From Galaxea fascicularis (Eukaryota > Cnidaria > Anthozoa > Scleractinia > Euphylliidae): 64,000 nucleotides of DNA. The DNA is taken from the NCBI GenBank assembly GCA_948470475.1, contig OX419345.1, positions 5,935,590 to 5,999,589 on the forward strand, read 5' to 3'. The position numbers and the translations under genes were made by a program. This document shows, piece after piece, positions 10,574 to 24,484 of the stretch (positions are counted from its first letter, which is position 1; the number at the start of each line of letters is the position of its first letter). The notes under the pieces were generated by a model. It saw nothing but the letters and a program-made list of their open reading frames with translations, did no database searches and was not told the origin of the DNA.

Positions 10574-13500
10574 ATGATGTTGGCCGCCACTCGCCGCCGC
10601 TGGACCGCTGGACAGCAACTCGTGATGTGGCTTAATTTGCGGCTTTATCCAGCCAGGTTACAAAGGCATCCTGGCATTCGTTTTTGAGAAGCTGACAGAA
10701 TTCGAGAAGCATTGTCTCGTAACCAATTTTTCTCGCCTTCACGTTTTGGACTTTTTGGAGCAAGTAATGTAGAGGTAGGCATTGTTTTGGTCGAGTTTTC
10801 GATTAGCTGAGGTCGTTCTTGGCTCTTTTGAGTGCATTGCTACTATTGCGTTACATTATTATCCAGATTTCCGAACGAAAATTTAAATATTAGCTACCCG
10901 CCGACATGTCTGAGTTTACAAATTGGCTTACTGATATCTGTCTCATTGTTTTTATGTCCCTTTTTCTGATTTCCTACGCCGGCAGTTGTGATTCTTTGAA
11001 GTCGCTGGCGACAAAAGGAGTTTTTTTGCTTTTTGGAGCCTTAAAACTATTTTACTTTTGAGTAGCGAAACGCTGTCTGGAGATCCGTCTGGGCTGATTA
11101 AAAAACTGAGACATGCTGTCTGGTTGCCGATTATTTAAAAAAACACTTTTTATAACCGACGAAAACATTCCAGGAACATTAAGAGTACGAAGATAAACAC
11201 TTCCTGGACCTTTAAGTCATTTTTTTCAATCCTCTTGAAACAATATATCGGTGACAAATGAATTGGTAGCTACGGATGTTTCAAATGTCTAAATATTTTG
11301 ATGTGAAAACCCTGGCTTGTAGCTTTAACAAAAACATCAATAAGACAAAACGCCGTCGTCGTAAACTGGGAAGGTTTACAAAGTTAGATTGCATGCAACA
11401 CCAGATTGCAGTTTGCAATATTTGTCAGCTTCAATCATTGCTTCATTGAGTGGAAACTGAAAATTGAGAATGTCACAACAGGACATAATTAATATGCAAC
11501 TCACAAGTTCGACACATGGCAGATCATTATAGTCTGTAGACACAAGCGCAATATCCACCATGAATTTTTATGGGGTATGGTTGCAGGGACCAAATACCTT
11601 TGTGTGGACTAAAAAAACATTTTTTCTTGGACCAAATTTACTCCCTGCGAATGGTTTGAATTTCTGAGATCATTTAATTTGCTGGGAATGTTCACCTGAA
11701 AAATGCTTGTTCCTCTCATGTGAATTGTACTTTGGAATATACCCGACGAATAGCCCCCTTGTGTGTGCAAACCTTTGTGTATTCTGACGCTAACCATTAT
11801 CATTTTGCTTTAACAGTGCATTTTGAAAAAGTGAAATTGAATCTTTTTGGGAAGTGCTCACTTAATATATTATACTATTATTGAACTTTGTTCCCCCTCC
11901 ATAGTCTGGCTGAATTCAACAGATTGTTTGAAAAAATGTTAATTTAATTTTGTAGTCCTGAAACAGGTATTTATGGTTGTCAGAAAGTGTGAGAGAAGAG
12001 CTCTGATCCAATTTTGGAAAGTATTAACCACTGAGTTTTTTGTGTATCCTCTTGTGTTCTCATCCACTGGAAACAGAGTCACTGGCTAATAAAATGTACT
12101 TATTTTGACTGAAAATAAAGTCCTTGTTTTGTGAACAATAAATAAATAAAGTTGGTGGTGATTTGCAACTGCAGCAACCAACAACAGCTGATACTAAGAA
12201 GCAGTCAGTAACAAGAGGAAAATTGCAAGTTATAATTTTCACTTTTTTTTGAGATGGTTGAATTTTTATTGAATTCGTGCATTAAGCTCAAAATAACACA
12301 TGTATAGTGGCAAGCTTTTAATTTCTTTTAGCAATATTGATTCCAGATATTGAACATGCATGCTGTGAGAAAAAAAAGGAAGTCATCGGCAAAGACAAAA
12401 GGGCCATGTTGGGTCACTGGCGGATATACTATGTATAATAAGTTAAAAGTATGTATTGCCATTTTGAGATGAGTATCACAAAACAGAGAAAAAATGTTGT
12501 AAGTATTCTTCAAAAAAAGCTAAGCAGACTCTTGCCAAAGCAAAATGTTCTCAGCTAATTAGTGTTCTGTTAAGATCAGCCATTTTGTTTTTGTGTTTTT
12601 GTTGTTGTTTTTTTTTTGGTGTGTTTGTGTGTGTGGTTACCCTGGCTCCAGAGGTCCATTCTCAAAATACCTAGGATAAAATAAAATGGTTTGAAAAAGC
12701 TCACGAGACGGACCTCTGGTCACATAAGCAATCAACCTCATTTCCATGTGACAAATTAGTTCAGAATTTCAACTAGTTCGTTGATTGGTTTTTCAAAGGA
12801 AACAATTGTGATTGGCTTACGAAAAGCGTGGTTTCCCTGCTGACATGAAACAAGAGCTACGATTGGCTTAGTAAAAGCGTGGTTTCCCAGGCGATAGCAC
12901 AGCAAGGAAATGAGGTTCGTTATTTGTGTGACCAGAGGATATTTTTTTTTCCTTTGCGCCGCATAATTTCCCTGATCCAAACAAAAAAAATAACCTCTGG
13001 CACCCATGGTAGTGTGTGGTTGGTTTGTTGAGCTGAACTGGTCAGTGAACTTAATTCAATCAACAGAAAACTTAGTTGAAATGTTTGAAAGGATGGATAA
13101 AAAAACACTATGCCTTACAAAAAAGCAAGGAAAAAATAATGTCATTAATTAATCTACGTGTAGCTCATTTGAGACTGTCTCCTTTTCCAAACCAGGTTAA
13201 TGGCAACCAGCTCACTAATTTTTGTCATCTTGTCTCCAGACACAAATCAAAATTTATTAGTTTTCTAAAGGTGTACTTGTAGAAAGAAACTGTTCATCAA
13301 TCAATACAGTTAGAAAAATGTCAGAACTACGGAACAAGTGACAGTGACGTAATTTAAACCGATAGAACAGATATACAAATTTGTATATGGATCAAAATAA
13401 TATTCAAATGTGGTCACTTTAACATGCAACTTCAACTTTCTTACAGGTTGACGGCTAAGTTAGAGTTAATTTTATTAACGTTTTTGGTTGTAATAAAATT

Positions 13501-14384
13501 GCCAACCATTCTTTAGGTGAGATAACATCAAAATATTTTATGAAAGTCCCAAGTGTAATAACTCACGCTTCACAGTCATGATGTTTTTGCAAACAACTTT
13601 TGCTGGCTGGATGGCTGGCTTTGTAAGGAGAGTTATTTAATCTACCCCACTTCAAACGTTTACTCCCTATTTATGTTTTGTTGTTGTTTTTGAGTTTCGT
13701 TGCTCTGAAGATTTCCATGTTCAGTTCTTGCAGCTTGTGTTCTTTATCGCATTAACTTTCCATTTTCCAACTTGATGAACGTACATTTTGGTTGAACGAA
13801 AAATCATCTTCGTACATCTTCAATTAGTCCTGATGACACCATGAAAATCCATATCAAAGCAATGTTTGCACAGCAAAAATCAATGCCTTTCTACAACCCT
13901 GAAACTTGTGAATGTTTGGAGAAGAAGATTATGGAGACAAACATAATACCTACCATAAGAGGGACAGAAAAAACAGTTAATCCAAGTTTAATGAATAAAT
14001 TAGTAGGAATTGAATGAGTGGTCGTCAGAGTGAATTTTGCCCACACCACAACCTGCTATACCTCATGGTATGACTATGTCATGCGTGAACTAAAACGGGA
14101 GAGATCAAAAGTAACAAAGGTTTTAATTGTTTAAAACATTTTAATTATCACCATAGAAAATTTATGAAGAACACTGTGACGAATACATGTACACTTGCTG
14201 ATACTAGATCTTAAAGGGTTAAAGAGTAGGGCTTTTGAGACCCCAACCAAAATAATTCAGAATTTCCAGTGATCTTATCGGTGGGATCCCATGATTTTTT
14301 ACTGGTACTGTTGAGGTAAATGTGATGAAAGATATATGACCTGTAGCTGAGTCTAAGTTCTTAACATACCATTGCTCCTGGTAG
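10574..14384. other. Possible bidirectional promoter and 5' region of the C2H2 gene
   Basis: VPS53 points left and the next gene, the C2H2 factor, points right; no other promoter-like GC-rich block lies between. A 5' untranslated exon of the C2H2 gene may end at the donor GTAGAG/GTAGGC near 10773 and splice to the acceptor at 14384, but this is guesswork. Apart from the repeat at 12641-13009 I see nothing coding in this stretch. Confidence 0.35.
12641..13009. repeat. Nested inverted repeat (CCTCTGG family)
   Basis: CCAGAGGTCC near the left end faces ATAACCTCTGGC at the right end. Within, GGACCTCTGGTCACATAA (12713-12727) faces TTGTGTGACCAGAGGA (12924-12940), and CCAGAGGATATTTTTTTT faces AAAAAAAATAACCTCTGG. 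Two direct repeats of GATTGGCTTA(C/G)..AAAGCGTGGTTTCCC lie in the middle (about 12811 and 12862). This looks like one foldback element inserted next to another. Confidence 0.6.
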
Positions 14385-14385
14385 G

Positions 14386-17300
14386 ATGGACTACTCAGAA
14401 TGTAATTATGGACAGTCCTGCACTTGTGACCATGGTCGGCCTCCCTTTGTTCATGGCATACCTCCTAATTTCCCGCCCCCATTGAATAACAGAACATGTG
14501 AAGTAATACAGCCACATTCTTCAGCTCCTTTCATAAGCAAGAAGGAACACAGTGATGGTGCAATACCAAAAAGAACAAAAGGCAGCCAAGGTATATATTG
14601 TACATAGTTTTACATACATGTTATGGTTTAATTTTTTTTTGGTTTTAATTTTTATTTTGCTTTGTATAAAATTCATTACCATAATCTGAGATAAAGGAAA
14701 ATAAAAATAAAACTGGTTCAAAAAAATTTAAACGACATACCTTTATTTACTCTCAGCTTGAGTGCAGTCAGTTAGACCTCTAGCAACAAGTTATGCTAAT
14801 TTGCCAAGAAAAAAATAGAAACTAAGATAGTTGAAAATCATAAATCTGGACAAATGTGATAATTAATTAAAAACTATGTACAAGAAATTCCATGTCAAAT
14901 TTTAGGTCGTTTTTCGATTTTGCTCAGATTTGCCCGAATTGTTACATATTAACTGTAATTTGATTGTAAAACATTGTCCAGTACTTTTTTTCACGGATTT
15001 CTGATTCATTTTTGAGAATTAACGTGTGCAAAAAGCTGCGTTTTGCCTGTAGAACACACACATGCTCACATCAGGCCGCAAAAGTCAATATGGCGTCTAT
15101 CATTTGCGTAAACAGTGAAGAAGTTGATTCAATGTTGGAACTGTTTGAACAGGCCTCTGCACAACTTTGTTTTAGCATCAAACATTTGACCAACATCCAT
15201 TCGACTTTTGTTGAACGAGTGTTGGTCAAATGTTGAAACCATTTAAACAGGCCTTTACCTGGGTCCCGGCCTCTAATAACAACCCTGCCTTAGGCTCTTT
15301 TTTAGCTATTTACTAACTGTTTCTGAAAATCCTGTTTTAGCATTTTTCATCTCTTTACCCATTTGGCCAATTTTCTTAAAAGACACTTACCGGTACTACT
15401 CTGATTGTTCAACTAAGCAAACAGTGGAAAACTGAAAATTTGAAAATTTTGACATCTAAAGGTTAATAGCTACCTTAAATGACAATTACCTGGTTTCCTT
15501 TGATCACAGATTCAAGAGCTGGAACCTTTGATTGTAGAAAGTGTGAGAGAGTTTACATGACTGAAGAAGAGCTGGAGAAACATCTGCTCAACCATGATGA
15601 ACATCGCCCATACAAATGCCCTCAGTGCAACAAAGGCTTCAAGCAGCCATGCCATTTGAACCAGCATCTGCGCACTCACACAGATGAACGACCATTTCCT
15701 TGTGAAGTTTGCCGCAAGTCGTTCAAGCAGGCATGCCAGCTGAAACAACACATGAGACTTCACACAGGGGAGAAACCTTACCAATGTTCACAGTGCAGTC
15801 GTGCCTTCAAACAAGCTAGCCAGTTAAACCAACATGTACGTCTCCACACTGGTGAAAAACCATACAAGTGTAACCATTGCAGCAAGACCTTCACACAGGC
15901 CAGTCAGCTTCGCTCGCACAAGAAGACACATGATCCCAAACCTGATAGAAAAGCCATGTCACGAAAACCAAGATCCATGCCACGGGAACCTGTTGTTTTG
16001 CCAACTTTCCCACCCAAGTCATCCCCTCAATCCATGATATACCATCCAAAGCCACCAAGTTTTAATTCTGGGTTAAAAGTGGAACCAAATTTCGGTTTCA
16101 AAGGTGTCCCCTCGTTTGGTGTGGAGAGCTCAAATATGCAGGTATGTCATGTGCGCGAACTCCCGGTGACTACTATACCTCATAACTTCTCAATCAATTA
16201 GCTATTTTGAGTGGGAGTTTTACCCTACAATAAGATGGGTTCCTTAGTGGAGAAGTATGTTTTATAAGGTGATAAGTATGGTTTAGAGTCTAGTGTAAAA
16301 ACGGGTATCAAATTTTGATGTTACATGACAAGGTAGTTACTGTGCATGTTACTCGTATAGAAAATATCTAGCAAAATATGCATGCATTGCCATTTCAGCT
16401 GCAATATTGCAAACTTCAGCATCAAATCATAAGGCACAGTGAAACATTTGAAGTGTTTATGCAATGTTAAAACTGAGTGCTGTCTTGAGATAAAATTTCT
16501 CCAAGTCTACTCTGTTTTGGTACAAATGAATAAAGGGAGTAGTTTCTAAACAAACTGTAGTGCTAGCTGCATCGGTAGGGGAGTTCTACACAAAAATTTG
16601 GTTTTCTCAACAGAGTTGATAATATAAAATAATTGACCACTGTACAAGGATTCTAAAAGCTGACATTTCAAGCATTAGCCCTTCCTCTGACACAGGGCTA
16701 ATGCTTGAAATGTAAGCTTTTAGAATCCCTGTTCAGTGGTTAATTTACATTTATCAACTCTGTTGATAATTTAACCAAATTTTTCTGTTTTGTAGAGACT
16801 GTTTATCTTGTGCACATGAGATTTACTTAGTTTTGTAATTGGTTGTTAAGCAAAACAAGGTTTCATAAATTTTCACTAAAATGTGAGCAAAGAGCACAAA
16901 AGAGAAGCCTATGCAAGATAATAATTATTGTTTTGTCGTGTTGTGGTTTAAATGTCTAACAAAATAGCTAGTGCATCTTACAGCAAGCACAATGAGGTGA
17001 CTCTTTCAGCTGAAACATTTTGATTTAACAATAAATACAGAATTAAGTTTCTCTTTTTGACTGGTCTCACTGCCTACACAGAGCTGATTTGGAGCAATTT
17101 TGATTTCTGGGTAAGATACATTATACTGTAGAACCCTTCATTTATTTTCTTGCAGAGGTGATACTTCTTAACAGTGCTGTACACACCATCTCAAACACTC
17201 TAAAAAGAATGAACTTGTTCCTAGAAACTAGATTTAAGGTAGCTAGTGGTATTAACTGCTGTAAACAATTTTTAACACCGAGTAAAACAGGTTTTTAAGG

Positions 17301-17659
17301 CCGGACAACAATAGTTTTTTAGCTTTCGGCACAGGGTCTGTTTCAAAGCTGGCGAAAATTTGATGTGAGTGTAAAACATCGTGTTTGAGATGGGCTACAT
17401 GCATAACTTATGATATGATGCTGATTGTAGATGAAGCTGATCTGTGTTCTTAAGTCCATATCTTTTTTTAGCCTTCTTTGTTATTTTAGAGGTCAATTTG
17501 GAAAGTGCAGCGTTTGCTTACAACAGTTGTGTACAACATCTATGTTACGTGTTTCTTGTGGGTCATACAAAAAATGTTGCACCCAAGAGTACAGAACACA
17601 TGCCATTCAATACTACTGAAGCCTTCAAAATGTTACAGGTAACTTCGAAAATCACATAA
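14386..17659 (+). CDS. C2H2 zinc-finger protein with five fingers
   Basis: Three exons join in phase: 14385-14590 (ATG at 14386), 15510-16141 and 17492-17659 (stop TAA 17657-17659), giving 334 residues. The first exon encodes an ordinary low-complexity N-terminus. Five C2H2 fingers lie at about residues 75-210, each starting FxC/YxC and ending HxxxH, from [11 protein letters not shown] to [10 protein letters not shown]. Fingers 2-5 share a KQ/TQ-(A/P)-(C/S)-(Q/H)-L helix and standard TGEKPY/DERPF linkers, so tandem finger duplication is likely and DNA binding is expected. A proline- and lysine-rich tail follows (PPKSSPQSM). The final exon could alternatively splice on at CAG/GTAACT (17638/17639), in which case more exons lie downstream. 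I do not recognise the orthology group. Role as nuclear transcription factor is inferred from the fold. Confidence 0.8.
15139..15260. repeat. Foldback repeat in C2H2 gene intron 1
   Basis: Perfect 15-bp arms AACATTTGACCAACA (15181-15195) and TGTTGGTCAAATGTT (15220-15234), with AACAGGCCT as a direct repeat on both outer sides. The open frame across it is an artefact of the repeat. Confidence 0.6.
16505..16795. mobile_element. Penelope-like terminal repeat remnant with long hairpin
   Basis: A block GTAGTTTCTAAACAAACTG...AAAAATTTGGTTTTCTCAAC leads into an inverted pair: GGATTCTAAAAGCTGACATTT (about 16649) facing AAATGTAAGCTTTTAGAATCC (about 16709), and GTTGATAA motifs on both outer sides. The loop holds GCCC-TTCCTCTGACACA-GGGC. 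The same first block occurs inverted at 28137-28228. Conserved ends of this kind belong to cnidarian Penelope-like elements; the assignment is from memory. It sits in intron 2 of the C2H2 gene. Confidence 0.55.
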
Positions 17660-20600
17660 CGTTCTGTAAGAATTGTAAGCATTAGTTATGGATTTGACTC
17701 AATGTTACAAAATGAAACAATTCCCATTGTGGGCTTTTATTCAGTACAGTATGTCACATTATATTTTGCTATCTAAATTGGCCTTAAGGCTGAGTTGAAT
17801 AATTCTTAATTTATAGGTTGGGTTATGCATTGTATCTTTGTTGAGATCAAGTTTTGCCAAGGTGTAATTTATTTTTTAGGAGTGCATTTGTTTTTGTGTA
17901 CTGAAAAATAGCATAGAATGCAGATTTTTATTTGTTGATATCGTCCTTGCAAGGACTAATCAATGACCAATGACATAAAAAGTTGTCACAAGTATTATTG
18001 CATGGAATGTTATGAAGTCAGTTGAAGCAGTGCATCTAAATGACTGCAAGCAGCAGAAACAGAAAAACAGATTAATGTTGAAGTCACTTAAGCTGGTTTT
18101 ATGTGTCAGTGGTCAGGCTTTGAATTGCTTTCCACAGCTGGGCAGTTTTCAACTGAGTGCTGAATAACAAAGCCAAAGGTAATCACATGCTCATTGATAA
18201 ACTACCATGAACACATCCAATAGCTCATTGGCTAATAAGGCATCAAATGACCTTTGAATGGCTGGTTCCAAGCAGGAGTCAGTCAACTGGCCCAAGCACT
18301 TGTTCAAAGAGCAGATAACATTATCCAGCAGCTAAGCATGTGTTAAGTGCAAGACATTTTATCTGCTGGATAGTGCTATCCACTCTTGAAGGTCTGGATC
18401 ATCAGTCGTAAATTGCCCTTCTAATAATGGTTATGCAGATGTGCTTTAAATCATTAAATAGTACAGTAAAATTGTAGGTAGATGGGGGTGTGTAAAACAC
18501 AGCAAGTGATTAGATGGAATATAATGGGGCGGCGACTGGTAAAATATGAGACCCACCAAGATGCTGAGACCCTTGTTTGAAAATCCGAGACCGAGACCAA
18601 ACATGAAACAGAAACAAGTACAGTATAAACTAGACTTCAAGACTCTTTGCAAAGACTGTTGAGATTTCGAGGTCCGATGAAAAGTTTATGAGACCCAAGA
18701 GTTTAGAGGTTCCATTCGCCACCCCTACATATGTATAGTCAATGTGCTATTTTCCTATCAAAGTAGTTGGAGATATACAGTAGCTTGGGAAATTACCAGG
18801 GATAATCCCTAGGCCTTAACCATCCAAGCCCTGATATCAACATGCATACTCTCGTAACTGGTGTTCTCATGTTTGTAATAGTACCAGTTCAGAAAATTTG
18901 GTTAAACATCAAATGGAAGACATTTTATGTTCAAGATGATCATTACCTTTATACTCATGGCCCAGATGTGTTAGCTGAAATTGTGACACTTTAAGGAGAA
19001 GGTCGGCTCTGATGACTTGTAGAGTTAATTACGACCCAATGGTCGCGTGAACCTTGCATGCCTAAGGATTCATTGAGATGTCATTGTGTCATTGATTAAT
19101 TTTGCCAGGATTACATAGTTTTGTAGATTATTTATAGAAAGCAAAGGGTTAAAAATAGTGGTGACTAAAAGATAAATTATTATTTTTTAGAGTGTATTAA
19201 ATACACTCAACTGTCCCTCGAGACAATAAAATCTATATTGACAGAGAAGGCGCCTAAATTAACTATTGAAGACTATGGAAATGGTAGCTTGACATTTTTG
19301 TGAAAACCAATAAGCTATTAGCATGGAGACCATGCAAAAGTGTGCATCATTCATAGTTATTTTATATGCACGTTAAAACAAGTACTGTGAGACAGTATGT
19401 AATAATATTGTAATTGACGATTTACATACAGTAGTGAAGTGTATGATTGTTTTGTTTACAATGTGATCACTAACCTAAAGTGTATAAATTTAATTCAGAG
19501 CAGTTCGCCAACAATTTTGGGGTCTTTTCAAAGCTTCAATAAAAGTGAATTCCTAGTAAAAGCACAGGAGAAAATATATTATTGATGATAAAATAGAAAC
19601 AAAAAGGTTAATGCAATGAGGTTGCTATCATTTAATGCTAGAGCGTCATATTGGGCAATTATTGGCCAATACAGCATTGTTCAACATGTAATGTGCAGAT
19701 GAACAAAACATAAAATTTGAAGAAAAAACCAAGATCAACTGGCAACAATATTTCCCAATATGGAAAGATCAGGTTAGTTGGTGTGAGGTGAGAGTTAGCG
19801 AATTGTTGTGCTATTTTTGTGACAGCATCATCTGCTAAGTAACCATGCACGCAAAAGAAAACAAAATTATTGTAAGTGTAATTAGGTACCATAGTTATTT
19901 TTTCGTAGTAAAACTTCTTGCAAAATGTTAGGCCAGACACAATTCCTTCTCAACACAGAACCATGTATACCGTAATTCTGAATATTTGCATGGTTGTCTT
20001 GAAAGCAGAAATCTTAAATCATGAGTGAACCATCTTTTGTAAGTTTGAAACTTAATCGATCTATTTTGTTGACCTTGATCAACTCAGGAACCAATCAGAT
20101 TTCTTCTTTAATTGCAGGCTAGCTTAACCAGACAACTATTCTGTTTATGATTGCCTGAAACAGTATCTAGAACCCCAGTTATGTTATTCTAAAACCCCCG
20201 GGCCTTTATCACAAATTATAAAAGTCCTGGAATAAGAAACAAATGTTATGTTCATTAGCCCTCACAAAATTACAGTGATCTATGGGAACATGTACACTGA
20301 CTGTATCAAACCCTTGGAAAGTGAAGTGCCAGTTGTAAGGCAATCCAGAGACACAGACCTAAGATCTGTTACAATGAAACAAGCTGTCATCATGTGACAG
20401 ACGTTGAAACTATGATACAGATCAACAGAGATGAACAGGTCTTTGCACAGGTTGACTACTTCTACACTGGGTTCTGTAATGGCATCTATGCTACTATTGT
20501 CTTTGTCTGTTATCAGTTTGAAAAGCTACTCTAAAATTTCATTATTAGTATTACCGGTAGTTAAAACTTATCCAAAGGTTGCATAGGAAAAATATTTGGT

Positions 20601-23600
20601 CATTTCCAACATAATTATTCAATATAACAAAGTTTCTTTTACTGCAAACCCAGGTTATGATTACTGAAAGAAACCAATTTTCTAATCTCTTGGCACCTAA
20701 ACTACCGGTACATAACTTTTATATTGGGGTTCCACAGTAGTTTCTGTTAGAAATATACTGGAAAACAATGACACAATTTTTGGTTAGTGTGACATTTTTG
20801 AAAAGAATTCAAATAGAAAAACCCTGTCCATGCATGCGTGGACTACTCATGAAAAGTGCATCAAAGTTGTAATGATCTTTTTTACAGTTCTTTTTCAAAT
20901 TGAAGGAGATATACAAAAGTTTGGAATTTTTACAAATTAAGGTAACTTTAGCCAGCGGGATGCAACTAACCCCTCCTCTCCCCTCCCAAATTTATCAATT
21001 TCTTTTTTAAAATCAGAGGTAAAATCAGAGCTCTGTGACAACTTTACAAACTAAGGTACACCTTATAACTTCAACATGGATGTGAATGAAGTCACCTGTC
21101 AGAGCCCCAAAGGGGTTTACGGCTCCAGGATTAATTTTTAAAATTGTCACACTAACTTTAAATTGCTCCATAACCTGAAGTTAACTACTTCTATTTTTCG
21201 TAACCTTGCTTTGTTAGTGTTCAGCCCTTGCATGTGAATGTATGACTATTGGAATGTTATTATGTCTTAGCTGGAACCAAAGCTGTTCCCTTATCAATCA
21301 TTACACTTATGCTGCTTTACTTCAGCAATTTGATTTCCCTTGTTACACTGCACTTTTATTAGTAAGGATAGTTCACTTGGGTATCTGTTTAAAATGGACA
21401 CACTTACTGTAAACTTCTAACTCCCAGAAGTGGTTAACGTGTAACTTCAATATATTGGTCACCAGACAGGTGATGAGAATAAACAAACTTATCAGCCACA
21501 GGGTGTTATCTTAACTCCAAATTCTCTTAACTAATGTACAAGGAAGTCCAGAAACAGCTAGAAAGGAGAACTAAAAATCATGAGTTAACACACAAGGCAT
21601 GCCACCTCAAGTTCTCATGGCCTCCTCTGTGGTTCTCATCTTTTGCACTGCCTGGTGATACTCTTCACAGCCCACTGGGAAATTTTTTATCAGTTAATTT
21701 GACTATAACCTCATAACCTATATGTGTGTGATATGGGTGGGGCAGGGGGGTGGGTATTCAACCTTGCCTCACAATGGTATGTTCTGCTCTTCCTCATTTA
21801 TGACTCAACAAACCACTGAAAGAGACTGCAGGCACTTTTAGAACAAGAATGCAGTTGGTTGCAAAGTTAATGGCTGAACTGTATAGAAATTTAGGGAAAA
21901 TATTTTCAATTTACCCTACGTACAGACCTGTTTGTAAGTGTGAAGTTGATCAGAAGCCTTACCCTGTATTGAACTATAAGATCATTGAACTGTTGGTCAG
22001 TGCATTCCTATGGAGGTTATACCTGTGAGATCTCCCTCTCACTACAGTACATTTGACAATTTGATGCCAACCTGGGCTGATATTTGAGCCTCGTTTTGGG
22101 TACAACACTATCAGCGCTAAATAAATACTTCAGACAAATTGCTCTCAAGCATTATCTCAAGCATGGATAGGTGCAGCTGATTGCTTTTTTCACTGCGATC
22201 ATTCCAGCAGAAGAGAACAATTAACTTCAGTTGTGAATCTTTTACTAGCCAACATCTGTCACTGGCTTCCAGTGTTTCTTGCTGGATAATTCTTGCAAAA
22301 TAACTAATCAAGGTACCCATAAAGAGGCTCATGTACTGCTGTAGTGCATTAATAGTTAACTTTCTATTTGCATATAAGGGGTGGTTTTTTTTTTTGTGGG
22401 CTTCAAAATATTATGAAAGATTGCTATAAAGAGCAATTGCAAGTCGTTAAAATGGCCAACATTTAGGAGTGGGCATGCAAGTATGAGGATTTGAATGTTC
22501 AAAATCTTCTCAAGGATTTATATACAGGAGTGCATTATGCAAGCAGCTTTCTGGAAACTTTCCTCTTTACAAACTCTTGAAATGTAATTATGAAAATTCA
22601 AATCATCATCTTTGCTCACTTTTGAATGCCTGTGACTTCAAACTTGGCCATGTTAAGTTGGCTGCTTCAGGTCGTTCATTTTTTCTTCTGATGTTTGTTA
22701 TAGCCCATAATATATACAAATTGTATGCAAATTAGGTCGCACAACCCAAAATGTAAAGTGCTTATTGGCACTTGAAAGGTGTACCGGCAAAAATTGTGAG
22801 GACAGCAAAGGAAATGTTAATCCCGGAAACTTGCTTGCTAGCTGTTAATTCACTTACAAGTTTGTTGCTTATTGTTGCATAGTTGACTACCACTGAGTAA
22901 ACTAAAAGAGGATAATAGAGCCTTGTTTTAAAATCATAACTGTTTGACATTATTAATCAAGCTCTAGTATCCCCTTTTGTGATACAACCTTAAGTCAAAC
23001 TCATTTTGTAAGAGAAATTTAAGTCTATGCTTAAAGCTAAAGCAATTTGTGATTCATCTGGTATAAGAACAACATTTCATAATCACATACCTTCTTTGTC
23101 CCTGGCTTTTGTATTCTACATTAACCCTTCAATCCCTAGTGATCAGCATCAAATTTCTCCTTGTGATATCAATGCTTTATAAAACCAAGTGGTTATGAGA
23201 ATTAAGGACTGGATCACACAATGTGCTTGATAATTTAACATCTTCCCACTTCTACACGAAATGTGTAAGGTAACAAATGAGAATTGAAATTTCTACCTAA
23301 CGGTTTAAGGGTTAATGCATTAAATAGAATTTCAGGTTGCAATTCATATCAATGACGAGTTGGCAAACAAAAAAGTCCTGTTGAATTTTTACTTTGCAGT
23401 CATAAAATGAGAGCAGAATTCATGTTTTAAGAAAAATTTGAAGTTAGTGTTGAGTTTCAGTTAGCAAAATTTATGTGGGAGAATCAGCAAAGATTATGTT
23501 TTAAGTTAACTTATTTGTTTTATAAAGGAAATAGAGAAGTGTTTGTTGAAAACAAAATAGATATTTATTTTTTCGTGGTTTGTCCATAGCTGGGGTATTT

Positions 23601-24480
23601 AAACTCCACATTAAGTATGTAACATAGTTGAAATTTGATATTGAGATTTGATATTTAGCATTATCATCACAGCAGTTTATTAATTTAATTAAAGCAGTTA
23701 ATTTTGTGTACATAAGATAGAAAATGTGTCGTATTCTTAACTATTGATTGACAAATAAAACAATGGCTTGCTTTGGCTTGCCGACTTTAATTCACTGTGG
23801 CTGAAGTTTATGTGAAACTAAGATGTAGTACATCAATAATTAGTTCTCCTGCAGGAATAATGTTTTGTCTTGGTCTGTCAATATCCTAGCGTGATTTTAT
23901 TGCACCCTGGGAGTAGGTGGAGGTGTACTAGTCAAAAGGCCATTGGCAAATGTTTTGCTGTGAGGGAGGGGGTGGGTTGTATTTAACTGATTGGTGTCTC
24001 GACTGTGAGTGTATGTTTTCGACATGATAGACTCACAGGTATTCAACAAAGTGGGAAAAGCTTGAATGCTTGAATTGCTTCTCTCCGTTCTCTAAAAATG
24101 GCTGGCCTTCTTGGCTTTGCTTTACTTACATTTGTGAAAAAGTGACTGAGATGGGGAATGTTGTTGCTCTGCACATAGATTGTAATGGGGTGGGGGTGAG
24201 AGAAGGCTAGGAGAACATACCCAGCAAAATCTGAACCCCTCCATGTCTTTGGCCCTCCCCTCGATCGAGTGTCGCACTTGGAATAAAATTGTCTCTTAGC
24301 TAGGCGAGTAATGGTGCACAGCACTGTCATCCAAGTGGCATTGAAAAGGTGGTCAGACACAGTCATTGCCTTGACTCTGGGAAAGGTCTTTTGTCTGACG
24401 TGACTCACTTTTTATTTGACACACGGAATTACGATTTCTAACTGGCGGGACTACATTAAGGTGGGGGTATACCCGAATCT
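17660..24480. other. Intergenic stretch without recognisable genes
   Basis: Only short frames with no family features. AATAAA at 19538-19543 and an earlier one near 19224 could end the C2H2 transcript. 21455-21600 (ACCAGACAGGTGATGAGAATA and following) reads like a dispersed repeat copy. A MITE lies at 23121-23315. Otherwise I see nothing. Confidence 0.5.
23121..23315. mobile_element. TTAACCCTT-type MITE
   Basis: Begins TTAACCCTTCAATCCC and ends GGTTTAAGGGTTAA, an imperfect terminal inverted repeat. The interior (TCTCCTTGTGATATCAATGC, GGTTATGAGAATTAAGGA) resembles the elements at 46170-46361 and 61317-61415, so the three are treated as one family. Confidence 0.55.
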
Positions 24481-24484
24481 GAGT

